This document shows positions 6,223-6,911 of a stretch of 6,911 nt of DNA, piece by piece. Origin of the DNA: Sulfurovum sp. (GTDB lineage: Bacteria; Campylobacterota; Campylobacteria; Campylobacterales; Sulfurovaceae). Below the pieces are notes generated by a model. That model was given only the letters and a program-made list of their open reading frames with translations. It did not search any database and had not been told where the DNA came from. Within the stretch, counting starts at the first letter, position 1. Each line of letters starts with the position of its first letter. A program made the position numbers and the translations under genes. The DNA lies in contig JAPHUJ010000323.1 of assembly GCA_026193735.1 (NCBI GenBank), positions 1 to 6,911 on the forward strand, read 5' to 3'.

Positions 6223-6911
6223 TATTTCGTCTCCTTACTACTGTCTACTTTTTGAGGTAACATCATGTTAAAAAGTGCCCCGCCTGATGGTACCATAGGA
6301 AGTACATCTTCAAAACGATTCACTGCAACGTTCATAAAACAAACTTTATCTTGTGCTATAGCATCTTTGATAGCAGCATCAAATTCTTCTTTCGTAGTAA
6401 CGTCATACCCTATACCGCCACACGCTTCAGCCAGAGCTTTCCAGTTTGGCTGGAATGTCAAGTCTGTCTCAGAGTAACGTTTTTCATAAAAGAATGTCTG
6501 CCACTGTCTCACCATTCCTAAAAAATGATTATTGAGAATAAGGTTAATGACCGGTATCTTATACTCCGCTGCTGTCACAAGTTCCTGCATATTCATAAGG
6601 ATCGAACCATCACCGGTGACATTGATGACCGTTTTATCCGGGAAGGCCCTTTTAGCACCAAGTGCTGCAGGGAACCCAAAGCCCATTGTTCCTAGTCCAC
6701 CAGAGTTTATCCATTGGCGCGGTCGGTCAAAGGGAAAGTGCTGTGCTGCCCACATCTGGTGCTGTCCAACATCCGAAGTGATGATCGCATTTTCACCCAC
6801 AAGCTCACCGATACGTTCTATGGCCCATTGCGGTTTGATAACCTCATCAGAATCTACATAGGATTGGGGATGAAGCGTATCGTAACGATTCAATATCTCT
6901 CTCCATGCCTG
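6222..6911 (-). CDS. ilvB: Acetolactate synthase large (catalytic) subunit, C-terminal part
   Basis: This is the thiamine diphosphate-dependent catalytic subunit of acetohydroxyacid synthase. It joins two pyruvates to acetolactate, or pyruvate and 2-oxobutyrate to acetohydroxybutyrate, the first common step to valine, leucine and isoleucine. Only the last 229 residues are in the window; the gene runs off the right edge, so its start and promoter are not seen. The visible part is the C-terminal TPP-binding domain: VGQHQMWAAQHF, SGGLGTMGFGFPAALGA, and the TPP/Mg motif GDGS (visible residues 100-103) through NN (127-128). GMVRQWQ at 132-138 includes the tryptophan known from herbicide-resistance studies. 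These features separate it from other TPP enzymes such as pyruvate oxidase. It overlaps ilvN by one base and could equally be named ilvI. A TTG at 6893 opens the visible frame but is internal, since homology and frame continue through it. Confidence 0.96.
   Translation of the reverse strand, partial: QAWREILNRYDTLHPQSYVDSDEVIKPQWAIERIGELVGENAIITSDVGQHQMWAAQHFPFDRPRQWINSGGLGTMGFGFPAALGAKRAFPDKTVINVTGDGSILMNMQELVTAAEYKIPVINLILNNHFLGMVRQWQTFFYEKRYSETDLTFQPNWKALAEACGGIGYDVTTKEEFDAAIKDAIAQDKVCFMNVAVNRFEDVLPMVPSGGALFNMMLPQKVDSSKETK

Noticed and set aside
5852..6271. Long plus-strand open frame opposite ilvN (139 codons), and similar frames opposite metH, lpxD and ilvB
   Set aside because: They are antisense readings of well-identified genes, without family features or ribosome sites.

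Overview
The window is a moderately AT-rich bacterial chromosomal segment. It most likely comes from the Campylobacterota (epsilonproteobacteria), possibly a free-living sulfur-oxidiser of the Sulfurovum/Sulfurimonas type. This rests on three things: the ilvB/I-ilvN/H-lpxD gene order, which I recall from Campylobacter; a stand-alone Aer/CetB-type PAS protein; and the look of the proteins. No marker gene fixes the genus.

Layout from left to right. Positions 1-112 are AT-rich, with a probable terminator hairpin for metH at 68-96. Positions 113-3616 (minus) hold a complete cobalamin-dependent methionine synthase, metH, of 1167 aa. It starts at a TTG codon just behind a good ribosome binding site and an extended -10 promoter. 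Diverging from it, 3886-4338 (plus) encodes a 150-aa single-PAS-domain redox/energy sensor of the Aer/CetB type. It converges on a 76-aa protein of unknown function (4376-4606, minus), and a compact hairpin lies between their stop codons. The small gene appears to have its own promoter, a perfect extended -10 inside a 9-bp inverted repeat right after the lpxD stop. Its leader is about 80 nt long and holds a strong hairpin and a possible 12-codon leader peptide. From 4714 to the right edge lies a minus-strand operon: ilvB (C-terminal 229 aa visible, cut by the window edge), ilvN (overlapping ilvB by 1 nt) and lpxD (69 nt further on, behind another hairpin).

Functionally, ilvB and ilvN encode the large and regulatory subunits of acetolactate synthase, for branched-chain amino acid synthesis. 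lpxD makes the diacyl lipid A precursor in the cytoplasm, and metH makes methionine and regenerates tetrahydrofolate. These are housekeeping genes. The least explained part is 4340-4715: the small unknown gene and the structured DNA/RNA around it. I see no mobile element, CRISPR array, tRNA, rRNA or defence system, and nothing that clearly amounts to a new multi-gene system.
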